In this document: positions 1 to 12,704 of the stretch, piece after piece | How the letters are laid out: every line of letters starts with the position of its first letter | Numbering within the stretch: position 1 is the first letter of the stretch | Assembly: GCA_009602735.1 (NCBI GenBank) | Contig: WELA01004839.1 | Coordinates: forward strand, 7,730 to 71,729 | DNA: 64,000 nucleotides | Source of the DNA: Mesotaenium endlicherianum | Taxonomy: Eukaryota; Streptophyta; Zygnematophyceae; Zygnematales; Mesotaeniaceae | Reading direction: 5' to 3' | The notes under the pieces: model-generated | Seen by the model: the letters and a program-made list of their open reading frames with translations, nothing else | Databases searched by the model: none | What the model was told of the DNA's origin: nothing | Program-made: the position numbers and the translations under genes

Positions 1-1934
1 TCCCCCTACCTCTTCCCCCTCCCCATTTCCCTCCCCCTCCCTCTCCTCCCCCTCCTCTTCCAATATTGTGCCATCTGGCAGCTCGTCCAAGTTTCCGGGG
101 AAAGAGGAGGAGGTTGGGAGGATGAGGGCATGCATGCTTGGAGAAGTTTGATATGTGAGCGAGTGTGTCCAGTGCCAACACACCTCGCGTCCAGGACAGC
201 ATAGCCGCCCGACAGATGCTCCAGGCCTTTCAGGCAGAATGCTACGTGCTTCCTCCTCTGCAGCTCCAGCCTGCACAGTGAGCCTCCTCAGATTCTCATC
301 AGTCGCCTTCTTGCACCCTATACCCTGCGCCCTGGTGAAGCTCTTGTGGCTCTCACCTCGTCAAGAACCGACAACACTGGAGAGCTGATGAGCTGATGGA
401 CTGATGAGCTGATGTTGACGAATTGATGAGAGAGAGCTGACAGTGAGCCGCCGGGCTTGCACAGTGCCCAAAGGCTCTCCTTAAAAGTTAATGAGAAACT
501 TTGTATGCATTGGCTACTCAAAGAGACTCGCTGGTGGGGGGGCAGGGCGGGGCAGGCTCCGAATTGGAGCAATCAAGTGACCCCGAAGAGGTAAGCAGAC
601 GGACGGACTTGCCTATCAAGCTCGTCTGGGTGCTGCGCGAACGCCCCATATATTTCCCCCACGTCTTGCTCTAGTTTCCTCTGCTCTTCAGAGGAGTGAG
701 TGACTAGTCCGTCATCGTCCATGGTTATTTCCGCTAAGGCCTCTCCAAGGAATTGTTACCAAGAAGCGCACGGCCTGTTGCAACATGAACGAGAACGGCG
801 CAAGAAGCACCAAGCTGTTCACTGGTGAAAACTAATTGAGAATCCACGACGCTCTTTCAGAATGCAGGAGCAGCTGTAGCTCGTCAACAACCTAACTACT
901 GGTCGAATATGAAAGTCCTCACTTCAATTCCTGTACTTCGTGTCATGGCGCAAAGGTGCAGCTCACGTCTCAGGTAGCTCATGTGCGCTCACATGGGGCC
1001 CTTGGACCCTGCAAAAAACCAACAATGGCTGAGCAGGAACGCCCAGTAGTTCTGTCTTCGGTCAAGCATGCAATGACACCAATTCGCAGTTGCTCATTAG
1101 CGGGCGTAACGTTAGTCCGTATAGCTTGCCATAGCTGGCAACTTATATCCTGGTGTAATGTGAGCTGTGTGACGTCCACATGGACCAACATTCAGGAGGC
1201 TCTTGGGAGGGAACAGCTTTCAGGATTGCAGCGGAAGGGCAATGACCTCTAGCCGGCCAAACGAGTCACAGGTTGCTGAGTCGACAATTTAAGTCACTTT
1301 CAAGTGTGTTTAATTTGATTTTTGGAACTTTTATTGGTGCTCGTCAGCCGCTGACCCTAGGGACCGTATAGAAGTACCCGGAATCTTTTGGCACCAGATG
1401 AAACCTGATTGAACAGGATGGATCATGCGATGGATGCCGTTAAAAGACCGACCAGACTACGTACAACTTGCAGTTGACCGAAACTCATTCGATGTTATTG
1501 CGAAAGCTTTTATTGTACGTCCTTCCTCTTGATAATATCCGGCAGGCACAAATGAGATGTTTTTTAGATTTTCCAACATATTCAGTCATGATTGGCTTGA
1601 TTAGATGGCGAAAACTTGCCAGAATGGTGCGATGACTTTGTATGAGCCCATAACGAGACCCGTTTGTGGGTGGGTTGCATGACCCGTCTCTCGTTTCTGT
1701 CTGTACGTCTGCCATATGCCCAAAGACATGTCTTCCACTAGCTCATTTGGTATGTTGGGGACGTACGCTGTATGACTACCAAAGCTGCTTAAGTCTCTCA
1801 CCGAGCCTGCACGCTCAGGGGGTAGATTGAAAATGAAGGCACAACAATGCGCAGCTTTTAGTCATTCTCCTCAGTTTCCGTCATCTTGCCTCTGTTTTTA
1901 ACTTAGTCGGTGCTGGAGTTCGATTATAGTCAAA
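1..1934. other. Upstream region, no gene recognised
   Basis: The first 60 bases are an almost pure pyrimidine (C/T) tract. The rest is mixed-composition DNA with short open frames on both strands, none of which resembles a protein family I know. Part of it must hold the promoter and 5' leader of the PH-domain gene that starts at 1935. I could not place a TATA box or transcription start with confidence. Confidence 0.4.
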
Positions 1935-4107
1935 ATGTCTATGTTCTCGTCTTTGTTTGGAGCTTCCAAGCCAACAGATGGTGATCAGGTGACTTAACCT
2001 CACCGCCCTTCTACTGTTCTCATTCAATCATTCACTTGTAACGTTGCTTGCCGTGGGTGTGTCTTGAGTTGACGCACTACATGTCAATCATAGAGTGGAC
2101 CTCCTTTCTCTTCCACGTGCTCTATTTCAAACTAGTAGTTGTTCACTTTGACCTATTCATGGATGAACACAAACCAGACCACTTCTGAGTCTTTCTTCCG
2201 GTCTTGACCAGGTCGAGTTTTGGAACAACCCGGAGAGACAGGGATGGCTTTTGAAACAAGGTATATGTATAAATGTCACATTTTCTATGAACCTGTTGGT
2301 TCACATATCATTGCTAATTTTACGGAATAAGCATACCCTATACTACCTAGCGCTCCATCATGCTTTTCGGCGTTCCTTTGGTTCTGCTTCACAGCACGTC
2401 TGAAGCAGTTCTTTGTGAAACTTTTGTGGTCTCTCTCTGCTCCACTGTGCTTACATTAAATATGAGATTTCACGTGCAGGAGAATACATTAAGACCTGGA
2501 GGAAGAGGTGGTTTATTCTGAAGCAGGGGAAAATATTCTGGTTCTTGGACGAAAATGTCACCCCAGTAAGTCCTGAATCACCGACATGTAAACCAGGCAG
2601 TACCTGGACCTGATCTCGCTTGAGACTAAAAAGAGGTGCAGAGGCAACAGCCCTTGTACCCACGGATGTGCATGAGTACTACTGGCCTGCTACGGATGGT
2701 GCGGGTTGAGTCAATCAAGGCCAAGTGTTTGTGCCGGAACTCAACATGATGCTGATTAGCATCACACTGGGACTGGAATATTCTCGCATAATGTATAGAA
2801 GAAACTTCGTAGGGCTCGTATCATGATGAATCATGATGCAGCAATCGCGACGCATGCAGCGCGCATGACAGTGAGCCTGGGGTTCTCTCTTGCCATAAGA
2901 AAAGTAAGAACGACAATGGGACTTCCCTGGTTGATGCCGGGATGCAGCAATCGCGGCCCAGGGGGATCATCTCCGTGAGCAGCTGCCTGACTATCAAGGG
3001 AGCCGAAGATTTGCTCAACAGGCCCTATGCCTTTGAGCTCTCGACCAATCAGGAGACCATGTTCTTTATCGCTGACAATGACAAGGTGCGGCCCACCACA
3101 GCTCGTGAATTTGAGTTGTGAGGATCGTCGGTGTAATGACTGATGACCCGTTGTGACCATGACTGGTAGACAAGGGCAATGACGTGTTAGGCTTGTGTGT
3201 GAGGGCTGGTGTGAGGGTTGGTGTGCTCGTTAGTGTAGGCTGTGGTGTGATTCTTCTTCGGCAGTCCTAGCTGCGAGAGGGTGCCTGAGTATCTGCGCGT
3301 CGAGGTCGAGCAAAGCAGGGAGTATTAGAGCTGGAAAGCACACGTTGCGCATCCTCACTGCCTGGTCTTCCTGAGGCTAAGTTGTTGCTCGGCAGCAATT
3401 GCTCTGCACTAGAGCTCAGAGGAGGAGCAATCTCCTCCTTTCTGGACCTAACTCCAGGGACGACGTGGGCTTCAGCTTTTTAAGTATGGGCTTTCAGAAT
3501 GGGTCAGAGAATGGGCTGTCGCTGGATGGTGTTGCCGGGTGGTGTCTTGTCGGCGCATTCTGTGATTGAATTAAGCATACGGGAGCATTGGCTAGTGCAT
3601 GTAGGAGCAGCAAAGTGATTGCGACCCATTCTCAGGAATAGAAGCGCTAGGGGTGTTTCATGAGGGTTGATGTCATCTGCTTTAGATTCAGATGTGCCTA
3701 TAGTGTCGTTCTTCCTTCCGATGGCGCCGCATAGATTGCTGAAGTTTTCCTTGTGGGGCGAAATAGGTGTTACATTTCTCGAAGGACAGATTTCCTTCCC
3801 TACGTATGCATCTACCTCTGGCTTTCAACGGCCGCTCTGCTCTGAAAGGCAAACGTCGTCGTCCCGAAAGCTGAGTCACGTCGAGTTGTGGGTCACTCCT
3901 ACTGCTGCTGAGAGGGCCTGGAGGTGCCCCTGCTTGTTGTTGCTTGCCTGGGATTGCGTGCACTTGCGCGTGCTTGCTTACGTGATGATGCAGGAGAAAG
4001 AGGACTGGATCAATTCGGTGGGCCGGTCCATCGTGCGGCACTCCAGGTCGGTCACTGACAGCGAGGTTCTCGACTATGACAGCGCACCAAGCTCTGCTCC
4101 TCGCTAG
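1935..4107 (+). CDS. PH1: PH-domain protein of the plant PH1 family, five exons
   Basis: The protein is predicted at 146 residues, about the length of Arabidopsis PH1. Exons: 1935-1988, 2212-2260, 2480-2565, 2948-3085 and 3994-4107; every junction is GT-AG and the phases agree. Almost the whole protein is one pleckstrin homology domain. The N-terminal part reads FWNNPERQGWLLKQGEYIKT (exons 2-3), followed by WRKRWFILKQGKIFWF, the basic lipid-binding strand pair. Exon 4 carries GIISVSSCLTIKGAEDLLNR and the strand ending in FFIADND. Exon 5 carries the C-terminal helix with WINSVGRSI and the plant-typical tail SRSVTDSEVLDYD. PH1 proteins bind phosphoinositides at endomembranes; in Arabidopsis PH1 acts on late endosomes. 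That role is known for the family and inferred here. The ATG at 1935 is the first in frame and gives the expected short N-terminus. Intron 3 contains a duplicated acceptor-like sequence. Confidence 0.93.
2835..2955 (+). repeat. Duplicated 15-bp 3' splice-site sequence in PH1 intron 3
   Basis: The 15-mer GATGCAGCAATCGCG occurs at 2835-2849 and again at 2941-2955, 106 bp apart. The second copy contains the acceptor CAG and the first bases of exon 4. The first copy therefore offers an identical acceptor inside the intron. Using it would add sequence not seen in the family, so the downstream copy is taken as the real acceptor. Confidence 0.75.
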
Positions 4108-6527
4108 GGAGGCCAGCCGGGATGGACTGGCGCTGCGAATTTCAAGCACGGAGCTGTCAACAATGGTGCAAACTTCAGCAGCGAAGCTATCGTTCAGCGC
4201 TTATAGTTTAGCAACAGCGCACCTTCTGCTTGCCAGGAACGTTGGCCAGGAAAGCCAAGAAGATGCATCTTCGGTCTTCTCTTCATAGTGCTTTCCTCGG
4301 TAGCGAAGCAAGCAGCTGGCGGTTGTAGATGTTTAGTGATCCTGTAAGGGGGGGTGCAGAGACGTGCCGGAGCTTAGAAAGTTCGTACATGTACATATAT
4401 CGTAACCCTGTTGTCGTTGTCATCCTACAAATATGTCCTTATCTCTGGCAGCACTTGGTCAGCGGGCATAGCCTGTTTGCTTGAGAGCTCAGGGCAAACA
4501 GCAAGAAGCGCACAGGTTTCATTTGGAACGCATCACACGCCTCCTGCCCCCTCCCCTTACTCCCCTTTGCATAGACTACAGGAGGACTAAGGGGGTCTTA
4601 TGAAGTATTATGGTGATAGAGAAGGCACCATGCATAAGAAATATCATTATGCAAATTAGTGGTAGAAGAGTTGTAGCACGCGTGCTTGATGTCAAGCTCC
4701 CAGCTACTCGGTGCAAGTAAGCACGATATACTTTGCCTTCATGATGTCGTAGTCAATGCCTCCATATGTTATGATTAGTAGCACTATGCACGCTGCGAGT
4801 AGAGTCAAGGTGGGAGCACAACCTCTGCAGCTACCACTGCAATGAAGGAAGTGATCTTGACTTAGTGCGAAGGCTAATTTCCATGCTTTTGGATTGTTTC
4901 TTATTGGAACTCTCCGAGTACCTATCTAGTAGTGACATGATATATGTGCATTCGGCTGCATGTTTGGAACATGCATGCATTTATGCGGCTGCAATTATCT
5001 TATACACAGCGTACAAAAGGAGTTGCTCAAATATGTATAGCAAATAGAGATTGACATTCATAAGCAATGTTGTCCCAAAAAGTTCATATTTCGCAAATGA
5101 ATCTATATCTATGTACATATACATATGCCCTTGGGCTGGCCCAAGCCATGCCAGACAGTGAGCTTGATGTTCATCGAATGTGCCAGATGAAGGGTATGTA
5201 CATGTGACACACGGTGGGCGTTGGACTCTCGTACCACATACAGCACTCTCACCCTCTTTATTACGATCAACCTTTCCCACAAGCTACATCTGCACAATAG
5301 ATGTGCTCAATACTTTTCTGGTGTAATATTATACTCCATGAAGACGTAGAGGTTGGTCACTCCAGAGCGGTGGTGTACGAACGTCAAATTCGTACTCCTG
5401 GAGGATGAGAGCCCATCGCGTACTTGCCAATGTCATCTGGGCACCAAGGCTATCAACAATTTGTACCTTGCCTTGTAACTTAATGCACAACAGTGCAGCA
5501 CATACCGTTTAAGTTGCGATATAGGCCATATATGAGTAATAGCCAAATCATTGTCTGCCATGATTTTGAGGTTCATCAATATGTATCGACTAACAAAACG
5601 AATGTGAGGATCTCACACAATCAATCACACTAGTCCCTAAGTTGGTGCCATGCCTCCTCAGTATGTCAAGTGTGCGCTTGATGTATCCCACAAGCATTAT
5701 CTCAACAGTAATACATTATAATTTCTGGTTTATAGTGGGGCCCGGACAAAAGAACATCCACATGGCCTGCCCCCGCACTAGTGCATGCGAGCACGCCGAG
5801 ATGCAGGGCAAATGCATGCCCATCCCACCCACATCCTTAATCCCAAACTACTCTACTCTTGAGTAAACTTGCACCCACGTCCAATTGCGAGGGGCACAAA
5901 GGCTCATCTCACCTAAACGTTGAGCCCTTTCCCCACTGCCTTGATTTTCCAACCCAAGTGGAAGCGTATCAACTCATGAGGAACCAAACTAGTTGCAATT
6001 ACTCAAGAGTGTAGCAGTATATTTAAAAAGAAAGCTTTACAAGTTATTGAACACTCATAACAGCAATAAAGTTTCCACAAGTGGTTTAGGATAAAAAGTA
6101 TTTTCATAATGTACCCATAAAATTTTATAAGAGTGAAAATTCATAAGTAACGAGGAAATTATCCCCACTTCTAGTTTTTACAACAATCTCTCATCTCTAT
6201 GAGGGACAGCCGCTTAGCAACAAAATTTCAAAATGTTGGTCAATTTGTCCCCTCTCGAAACTTCAAGAATCTGCCTGATCGGGCTAATCTAACGTGTCGG
6301 GTCCATTTGACGTCCACATAAATTGTAAGAAATATTCTAGATATTCTAACTTAGGCGCGCTCAGCTAAACCAAAACTTCCAGTAATTCGACCTATAATCA
6401 ACACTCCGCCAAACTTATGTGAAGGTTGAAAGTTAATCTACCAGCCATATCGTATATTGCTGCTCGTCAGTTTAGCGGTCGCCCATACTGCAAAATGACA
6501 ATCGTTATGCGACCCAAAAACTAATTG
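4108..6527. other. Intergenic, AT-rich; no gene recognised
   Basis: This stretch holds the 3' untranslated region of PH1 and then AT-rich sequence up to the first LTR. A TGTAA-type algal polyadenylation signal occurs near 4346, but I cannot show it is used. Open frames are short, overlap on both strands and match nothing I recognise. The sequence just left of 6528 does not resemble any of the neighbouring retroelements. Confidence 0.4.
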
Positions 6528-7030
6528 TGTAGTGAAACAGATAGATAAAGTACTTAGTAAAACAGAATACTTTATCTATTCAAGACAAGGATCTTTGAAC
6601 ACAAGTGGTAGCTTCTTGAAAGAGAGATGGCTTCTTGAAAGTTAATATATTTCTGGATTTTGGCAAGTACAAGAGTGATTCTCGAATGTCTTTCTATGTT
6701 CTAGCTCTTGTTTATATACTTGCTACATAAGTAATTTCTAGGAAGGTGTATGTTGATGTGTTGGCACCCAACACATCCCAAAACTTGCCACCTCTTTCTA
6801 GAATAATGTACACATGTCCTTTTGACCTAAAAATGGCACATTTGACTTTTGCCACATGGAGTTCTTCTAGGTCTTTCCTCTAACTTCGAAAATGCCTTGG
6901 AAGGTTCAAAGGACATGAACCAAGTTACTAGAGTACCTATTCACACTTGACTCCACACAATACTACTCCAAATATATTTGAAAACATTAAAATATATGCA
7001 AACTAATATATAATAACTCAAATCACTACA
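6528..7030 (-). repeat. LTR 1 of the tandem pair
   Basis: 503 bp with terminal inverted ends TGTAGTGA/TCACTACA. By eye it differs from LTR 2 at about two positions. It is the 3' LTR of the left copy in element sense. The adjoining internal sequence (7031-7045) contains seven consecutive C on the + strand, i.e. a G7 polypurine tract in sense. Confidence 0.93.
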
Positions 7031-7799
7031 TCACCCCCCCGATAGAAAAAGCGACGTCTCGGCGCGTCAAGTCAGGTCTTACACATGTGGAGCAAACTAG
7101 TCAACAGTTTCAAGTCAGATGCCACACATGTGAAGAGGACTAGTCAAAGGCGCCAAGTCAGGTGCTACACATGTAAGGTAGACTAGGCAAGGTCGTAGGT
7201 GGTGTGACCTTATTGGCTAGCCTACTCCTTAATGATAAAGAAAATTGTACAAGTTGGCCCAGAATCTGCCACGAACTCAAAAATTCATAGCGGCCACAGA
7301 ACTGCTCCAAATCTGAAAATTCGAGTGCCAGACGGACCGCGTCGGAGAACTCTACCGGGTCACCAAATTTGAGAGCATTCTCATTTCTGGAGTGTCGTTG
7401 AGAGCTGAGAGAGTAGGCACTCCTCCAAATCTGTGCAGAAACTTCTGAAAATCATAAGTCCTTCTATACTTCTCCAAATTCTGCAAACTAAGTCTCAAAC
7501 TGGGCGCTGTAAGATGTTCTACCAGAGTCTTGAGTTTCAGAGCATTCCAAGTTCAGGGGAAGGCACAATGTCAGAAGGCATATTCTGTCCTAACAATGCC
7601 AGCAGCCTGACCCCCTTCTACTTAGAGCATCATATCTCTCTCACCAGTGCTCCAAATTGAGCAAACTTGGACTCTAAATGACCGGCTACTCATGGACTAC
7701 AGCCAGGTAAATTTTCAGAATTTATTATGCAGAGACCTATTACCAGTAGCAGTTTTAGTTTTCTGTCCAGAAACTGCGAGAAGAGAAGAGTGTCTAATG

Positions 7800-10700
7800 T
7801 CAATTTTTCCTCTTTCTTGTTCTTGCAGGCTGCCTCCAAGGGGTCTTCTGCTGCTTCTTGATGGTGGCAGGCTGCCTCCCTGAAGTCTTCGGGCTTCTAG
7901 TAGAGAGACTTGGGGCTGGTCCAAGATGGGGGTTGGCGGCATGGAAGCGCTTCAACTTTCTCTGAACTTTGTCAAGGTAGTGCGCCGCCACCCAACTATT
8001 CTCCGAATCTGGATATCCTTTCCACTTGATCAAGTATTGCTGCTGTCTCCTGAAATTTCTCATAGCCACTATGTCTTCCACTTCGTACTCCAAATGATCA
8101 TCCACTATTGTTGGGGCTGGTGGGGTTGTCACACGTCCTGGGAACTTGTTGTCGGGTTGCACATATGGCTTGAAGAGGGAAGCGTGGAATACGGGGTCGA
8201 TGTGCATAGTCTGGGGAAGTTCTAGCTTGAAAGCAACGGGGTTGACTTGCTGGATAATCTTGAAGGGTCCCAAATACTTGGGAGAGAACTTGCTGCCGGC
8301 AGGCCTGTTGTTCAGGGAAATGTTCTTGGATGATAGTAACACGTTGTCACCCACTCTGTACGTAATTTCTCTTCTGGATCTGTTCGCCACTCTTGCTTGA
8401 GCATCTTGCGCGTGTTGTAGAGCTTTCTTCGCTGCTGTAAGGGCTGCTTCTAATGTCTCCATAAAATCTGTGGCTGCAGGTACTTCATCATGGCCAGCCG
8501 TGAAGCTCAGTGGCGTGGTCGGATGGAAGCCATAGTTGAGGAAGAATGGGGACTCTTGGGTAGAGGCCTGCGTAGTGTTGTTGTAGGCAAACTCGAGGGG
8601 GGTCAAGTACATGTCCCAGTCTTGCTCGAGGGTAGACACGTAGGCCTTTAGAGAGGTCTTTAGGGTACGATTCATACGCTCGGTTTGCCCATCTGATTGT
8701 GGGTGGTAGGCAGTAGACATATCCAGCGATGTACCCAAGTTCTTGAAGAGATTTTTCCAGAAATGGCTTGTGAATCTTGGATCTCTATCTGACACAATTC
8801 TTGATGGTAGTCCATGGAGTCGGAAGATGTTGTCAAAGATGAGTCTTGCAAGTTGTGGTGCTGTAGCCTTAGTCGTCGTGGGAATAAAATGAGCCATCTT
8901 GGTAAGTCTGTCCACCACCGTGAGTATTGCATTATGGCCTCGAGGTGTCACGGGCAAGTCCACGATAAGGTCCATTGAGATGTCCGTCCATTGTCTTTCG
9001 GGGATTGGTAGTGGTTGGAGGAGTCCTCCCGCCTTTTGCGATGATGGCTTGATTCTTTGGCATGTGTCACAGCTCCTGCAGTACTCCTTGACTTGCTTAG
9101 ACATGCCTGGCCAACAATAAGTCCTAGCTAGAACGCCCGTGGTCCTTAGGATTCCAAAGTGTCCTCCAAGAGGGTTGTCGTGTGCTTCTCGTAGAAGCAA
9201 GAGCCGGAGGTCTAAGTCATTAGGAACACATCTCTGGCCCGTATCTTGCCTCACCCAATAATTGCCTTCTTGCTTCTTGCATGGGTCCAAGGCTGCTTCT
9301 CCGTTCTTGTAGTAAGGGTCTCTTTCATAGGCGGCTGAAAATCGAGCTTCCAGATCTGTCTTCAGGGATACCATCACTGCATTTAATTGCAGTCTTGAGA
9401 GGGGGTCAGCCGGGTTTGTCTTGCCGGGCTGGTACTGAATCGTGATGTTGTATTGTTGCAAGTATCCGCTCCATCTTGCTTGTCTCCTTGAGAGATACGG
9501 CTGCGTTTGGAGGTGCTTTAACGCCTCGTGGTCCGTGGTGACCAGTACTTTGCGTCCTTCAACGTAGCAGCGCCAAACCTTCAAGGCATGTACAATCGCC
9601 AATGCCTCTCGCTCCGTGGTTGTATAATTTTGCTCGGCTGGATTTAGCTTCCTTGACTCGTAGGCGATGGGCTGCAGTCCCTTGCCTTGGTCTTGAAGCA
9701 GGATTGCTCCTATTGCATAGGAAGATGCATCGGTGATGACGTGGAAGGGCCAATCTGGGTTTGGACTTGGGAGTGTGAGCACCGGGGATGTGGTCAATCT
9801 TCGCTTTAACTCTTGAAATGCCTCTTCCTCTTTCTCGGTCCATGTATATAGCCTGTCCTTCTTGAGTAGATCTGTCAGGGGGGCTGCTATGTGCGAGAAG
9901 CCTTGGATGAATTTTCTGTACCAATTGGCAAATCCCAAGAATGACTGGAGTTCTTTCTTGGTCGTGGGGGTTGGCCATTCCTCCACCACCGTGGTCTTCT
10001 TGGGGTCTATCTTGATGCCATCAGCAGTCACGTGGAGACCTAGGAACTCCACTTCTTGTTTGGCAAACTCGCATTTTGACTCCTTCGCAAACAGCTTGTT
10101 TTGCTTCAATACTTCAAGGACTTCTTTCAAGTGTCTCGCATGCTCTTCAAGGGTCTTGCTGTAGATAAGGATGTCATCGATGAATACCACCACAAATCTG
10201 TCCAACATGGGCTGAAATATGGTGTTCATCATAGTCATGAAAGTTGCTGGCGCGTTGGTGAGTCCAAATGGCAGGACCATGAACTCAAAATGTCCATATC
10301 TTGTCCTGAATGCCGTCTTCTCTATGTCCGGTTCTGCGATGCGAATCTGGTGGTAGCCGCTCCGTAAGTCAATCTTCGTGAAGTACTTGGCTCCAACCAG
10401 CCGGTCCATGAGCTCATCCATGCGCGGCAGCGGGTATCGATTCTTGATGGTGATCTTGTTGAGGGCGCGATAGTCCACACACATCCTCAAGGTACCATCT
10501 TTCTTCTTGACAAATAGCACCGGGGCTCCAAATGGCGACTTGCTAGGTCGAATGAAGCCATGCTCCAGTAGCTCCTTGATTTGCTTCTTGACTTCGTCTA
10601 GCTCCGTGTATGACATTTTGAACGTAGGCCGAGAGATGGGCTTGCTTCCGGGCTCCAACTCTATCTTGTGGTCTACGAATCTTTTGGGGGGTAGGCCCTT

Positions 10701-11465
10701 GGGCAATTCCGGGGAGAACACTTCTTTGTAGTCCTCAAAGACTTCTTGTATCTCCTTGGGAACGGGGCTGCCTTCTTGACTCTCGATGTCTTTCTTGATG
10801 TCTTTTGGCGTGATCAAGGCCAAAAGAAGCTCGTGTCCCTTCCTCACAAGTCTCTTGAGTTGGAGGGCGGACAATAGTATCTCGTGTGCCGGCTTCTGGA
10901 TGTCTTGGGTCTGGATATTCTGGATTGCGCGCAAAATACAGATTCTTGAAGTGATGTCATTCTTGATCTTGATAGTACCGGTCCTCCAATCAACTTGGGG
11001 GTTGTGCTTGGTCAACCAAGGCGTCCCTAGGATGACGTCGTACTTGCCCAATTGCATGGGGGAGAACACTACTCTATCCTTGAAGGACTTGATAGAGAGT
11101 GCCAAGGGGTACGTCTTCTTGGAAGGGGTAGTATAGGAGAATCCATCGGGCATCATAATCTCCTCGTCGTGGTCAAGAGTTCGCATAGTAATACCGTGCT
11201 TGGTGGCAAAATCTGCAGCAATGAAGTTGCCTTGAGCTCCGCTATCCACCAAGATGTGGACCTTCTCTCCTCCAAGGTAACCTCTCAAACTCATTGGGGC
11301 TGGAACGTCGTCTTCAACGGGGGTCTCCACCTCACTTGGCGTGTTGCCTTCTCGTGAAGTGGGTCTTGGGGTGGTAGGCTCCTGGCCTACCGGCGCTGTC
11401 CGTTTTTTGACAACTTTTTGGGGCATGAAAGTGCACGATGGCCCTTTTCCTTGCAATAGAAGCAT
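7800..11465 (-). CDS. pol: Pol polyprotein, left copy: protease, RT, RNase H, integrase, chromodomain
   Basis: 1221 codons, uninterrupted. Domains in order: aspartic protease with [10 protein letters not shown] near residue 73; reverse transcriptase with [26 protein letters not shown] and the catalytic [10 protein letters not shown]; RNase H beginning near [15 protein letters not shown]; an integrase zinc-binding region with CRSCDTCQR; the integrase DDE core with DRDPRFTS and [15 protein letters not shown]; a GPY/F-type segment [14 protein letters not shown]; and a C-terminal chromodomain around [13 protein letters not shown] and [15 protein letters not shown]. The chromodomain puts it among chromoviruses, which use this reader to choose chromatin for integration. 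The first ATG lies inside the end of the gag frame in a different frame, overlapping it by 79 bases, as expected for a family that makes Pol by frameshifting or reinitiation. A fossil or recent mobile-element gene, not a host gene. Confidence 0.95.
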   Translation of the reverse strand: MLLLQGKGPSCTFMPQKVVKKRTAPVGQEPTTPRPTSREGNTPSEVETPVEDDVPAPMSLRGYLGGEKVHILVDSGAQGNFIAADFATKHGITMRTLDHDEEIMMPDGFSYTTPSKKTYPLALSIKSFKDRVVFSPMQLGKYDVILGTPWLTKHNPQVDWRTGTIKIKNDITSRICILRAIQNIQTQDIQKPAHEILLSALQLKRLVRKGHELLLALITPKDIKKDIESQEGSPVPKEIQEVFEDYKEVFSPELPKGLPPKRFVDHKIELEPGSKPISRPTFKMSYTELDEVKKQIKELLEHGFIRPSKSPFGAPVLFVKKKDGTLRMCVDYRALNKITIKNRYPLPRMDELMDRLVGAKYFTKIDLRSGYHQIRIAEPDIEKTAFRTRYGHFEFMVLPFGLTNAPATFMTMMNTIFQPMLDRFVVVFIDDILIYSKTLEEHARHLKEVLEVLKQNKLFAKESKCEFAKQEVEFLGLHVTADGIKIDPKKTTVVEEWPTPTTKKELQSFLGFANWYRKFIQGFSHIAAPLTDLLKKDRLYTWTEKEEEAFQELKRRLTTSPVLTLPSPNPDWPFHVITDASSYAIGAILLQDQGKGLQPIAYESRKLNPAEQNYTTTEREALAIVHALKVWRCYVEGRKVLVTTDHEALKHLQTQPYLSRRQARWSGYLQQYNITIQYQPGKTNPADPLSRLQLNAVMVSLKTDLEARFSAAYERDPYYKNGEAALDPCKKQEGNYWVRQDTGQRCVPNDLDLRLLLLREAHDNPLGGHFGILRTTGVLARTYCWPGMSKQVKEYCRSCDTCQRIKPSSQKAGGLLQPLPIPERQWTDISMDLIVDLPVTPRGHNAILTVVDRLTKMAHFIPTTTKATAPQLARLIFDNIFRLHGLPSRIVSDRDPRFTSHFWKNLFKNLGTSLDMSTAYHPQSDGQTERMNRTLKTSLKAYVSTLEQDWDMYLTPLEFAYNNTTQASTQESPFFLNYGFHPTTPLSFTAGHDEVPAATDFMETLEAALTAAKKALQHAQDAQARVANRSRREITYRVGDNVLLSSKNISLNNRPAGSKFSPKYLGPFKIIQQVNPVAFKLELPQTMHIDPVFHASLFKPYVQPDNKFPGRVTTPPAPTIVDDHLEYEVEDIVAMRNFRRQQQYLIKWKGYPDSENSWVAAHYLDKVQRKLKRFHAANPHLGPAPSLSTRSPKTSGRQPATIKKQQKTPWRQPARTRKRKN

Positions 11466-12667
11466 AGTCCAGCCGTCATGAGAGCTTCTTTTTCAGCCGG
11501 GGAGAGTCTTGCTTTCACTCCTTGCTGGTTTCTTGCATCATAAGTGTCATTGGAGGGTCTTCCACTCTTCCGGGCAGCCGCGGGGTCCCTTTTAATAACT
11601 CCGATTTCCATGGGTGTGGGTCCAGATTCGGATGTGGAAGGGGCTGCGTACACCCGCGTCGTCGGTACCCGTGAAGATGAAGGCACGGAGTGCTTGAAAT
11701 CCAAGGTATCCACCTTTTGGGCCACTTCAATGATCTTTGAGAAGTCCGTCAAGTCGCGTAACTCCACTTCCTTTGCCACCTTGGGTTTGAGGCCAAAGAT
11801 GTAACGGTCAATCTTCTCCTCGAGAGACATGTTGGGGATCTCAAGAGTGAGGGCGTGAAATCTGGATGTATACTCTTGAACGGACGTCGTTTGCTTGAGA
11901 TGGTGGAGCTTTCCTCGGGCAATCTTCTCCGCATTGATGGGCATGAATTGCTTCTTGAGGGCCTCACGAAAATCTGCCCATCTTGCATATGATGGTGGGG
12001 GCTCTTGGCCGAGCATGGGGTGCGCCATAGCTTGATATATAGCCGCTTGATAGTTACGCCACCATGATGTTGCTGCTCCTCTAAGTAAGGTAACGGCAAA
12101 GGGAACGTAGTCCTCCTCGGGTACTTCAAGGAACGCGAGGTACGTCTCCACTTGGTAGAGCCATAAATTCAGGTTGGCACCTTTCCCGGGGTTGAAAGTG
12201 TCGGGTTTGCCGGGCTTGATGAGTTTCCTTGCTCTCGTTGGCTCTTGTGGAGGCGCTTGAGCCGGGGCTGGATTTTGAGCATTGCTCGCAATAGGGGCAA
12301 CCATGGCAGCCATAGCTTCTCTTGACGCTTGCACGGTTGCTTCATAGGTGGCCAAGCCCACTTGGTTGTGGACGGTCATTAGGAAGGCTGCCCACTCATT
12401 TGCGGGAACTCCTTGTGGTGGGGTCAACTTTGCTATAGCGGCTGCCACGGGATTTGACGGTGCTCCTCCTTGTGGTGCTTCTTGTTGTTGCAGATTTCCT
12501 TGAGTAGGCTCTCCCATCGACGCTGGAGGAGGGTGTGCTCCTCCTTGTGGTGCTTCTTGTTGTTGCAGATTTTCTTGAGTGGGCTCTCCCATCGGCGCTG
12601 GAGGAGGGTGTCTTGGAGAGGAAGGGCTTCCTTCGAAAGCTTGCTGTTGGTCTTGAGGATCGGCCAT
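11387..12667 (-). CDS. gag: Gag polyprotein, left copy
   Basis: 426 codons, uninterrupted. The N-terminal ~60 residues are Pro/Gln-rich and contain two tandem 25-residue units (motif [16 protein letters not shown]), encoded by a 75-bp DNA duplication. A retrotransposon Gag core follows (around [20 protein letters not shown] and [16 protein letters not shown]), and the C-terminus has one CCHC zinc knuckle, [14 protein letters not shown], for RNA packaging. The start codon lies about 37 bases inside the primer-binding site side of the element. The 3' end overlaps pol. Confidence 0.93.
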   Translation of the reverse strand: MADPQDQQQAFEGSPSSPRHPPPAPMGEPTQENLQQQEAPQGGAHPPPASMGEPTQGNLQQQEAPQGGAPSNPVAAAIAKLTPPQGVPANEWAAFLMTVHNQVGLATYEATVQASREAMAAMVAPIASNAQNPAPAQAPPQEPTRARKLIKPGKPDTFNPGKGANLNLWLYQVETYLAFLEVPEEDYVPFAVTLLRGAATSWWRNYQAAIYQAMAHPMLGQEPPPSYARWADFREALKKQFMPINAEKIARGKLHHLKQTTSVQEYTSRFHALTLEIPNMSLEEKIDRYIFGLKPKVAKEVELRDLTDFSKIIEVAQKVDTLDFKHSVPSSSRVPTTRVYAAPSTSESGPTPMEIGVIKRDPAAARKSGRPSNDTYDARNQQGVKARLSPAEKEALMTAGLCFYCKEKGHRALSCPKKLSKNGQRR

Positions 12668-12690
12668 CTTCTTGTGCTACCAAAGTGCCT

Positions 12691-12703
12691 AGCTCCGATA
12701 CCA
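12691..12703 (-). other. Primer-binding site, left copy
   Basis: In element sense the sequence is TGGTATCGGAGCT, one base inside LTR 2. It is complementary to the 3' end expected of initiator-methionine tRNA (plant elements commonly use TGGTATCAGAGC). It fixes element orientation as minus. Confidence 0.85.
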
Positions 12704-12704
12704 C

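Noticed and set aside
318-572. 84-codon minus-strand frame near the left edge
   Set aside because: No domain, no splice context and an equally open frame on the other strand.
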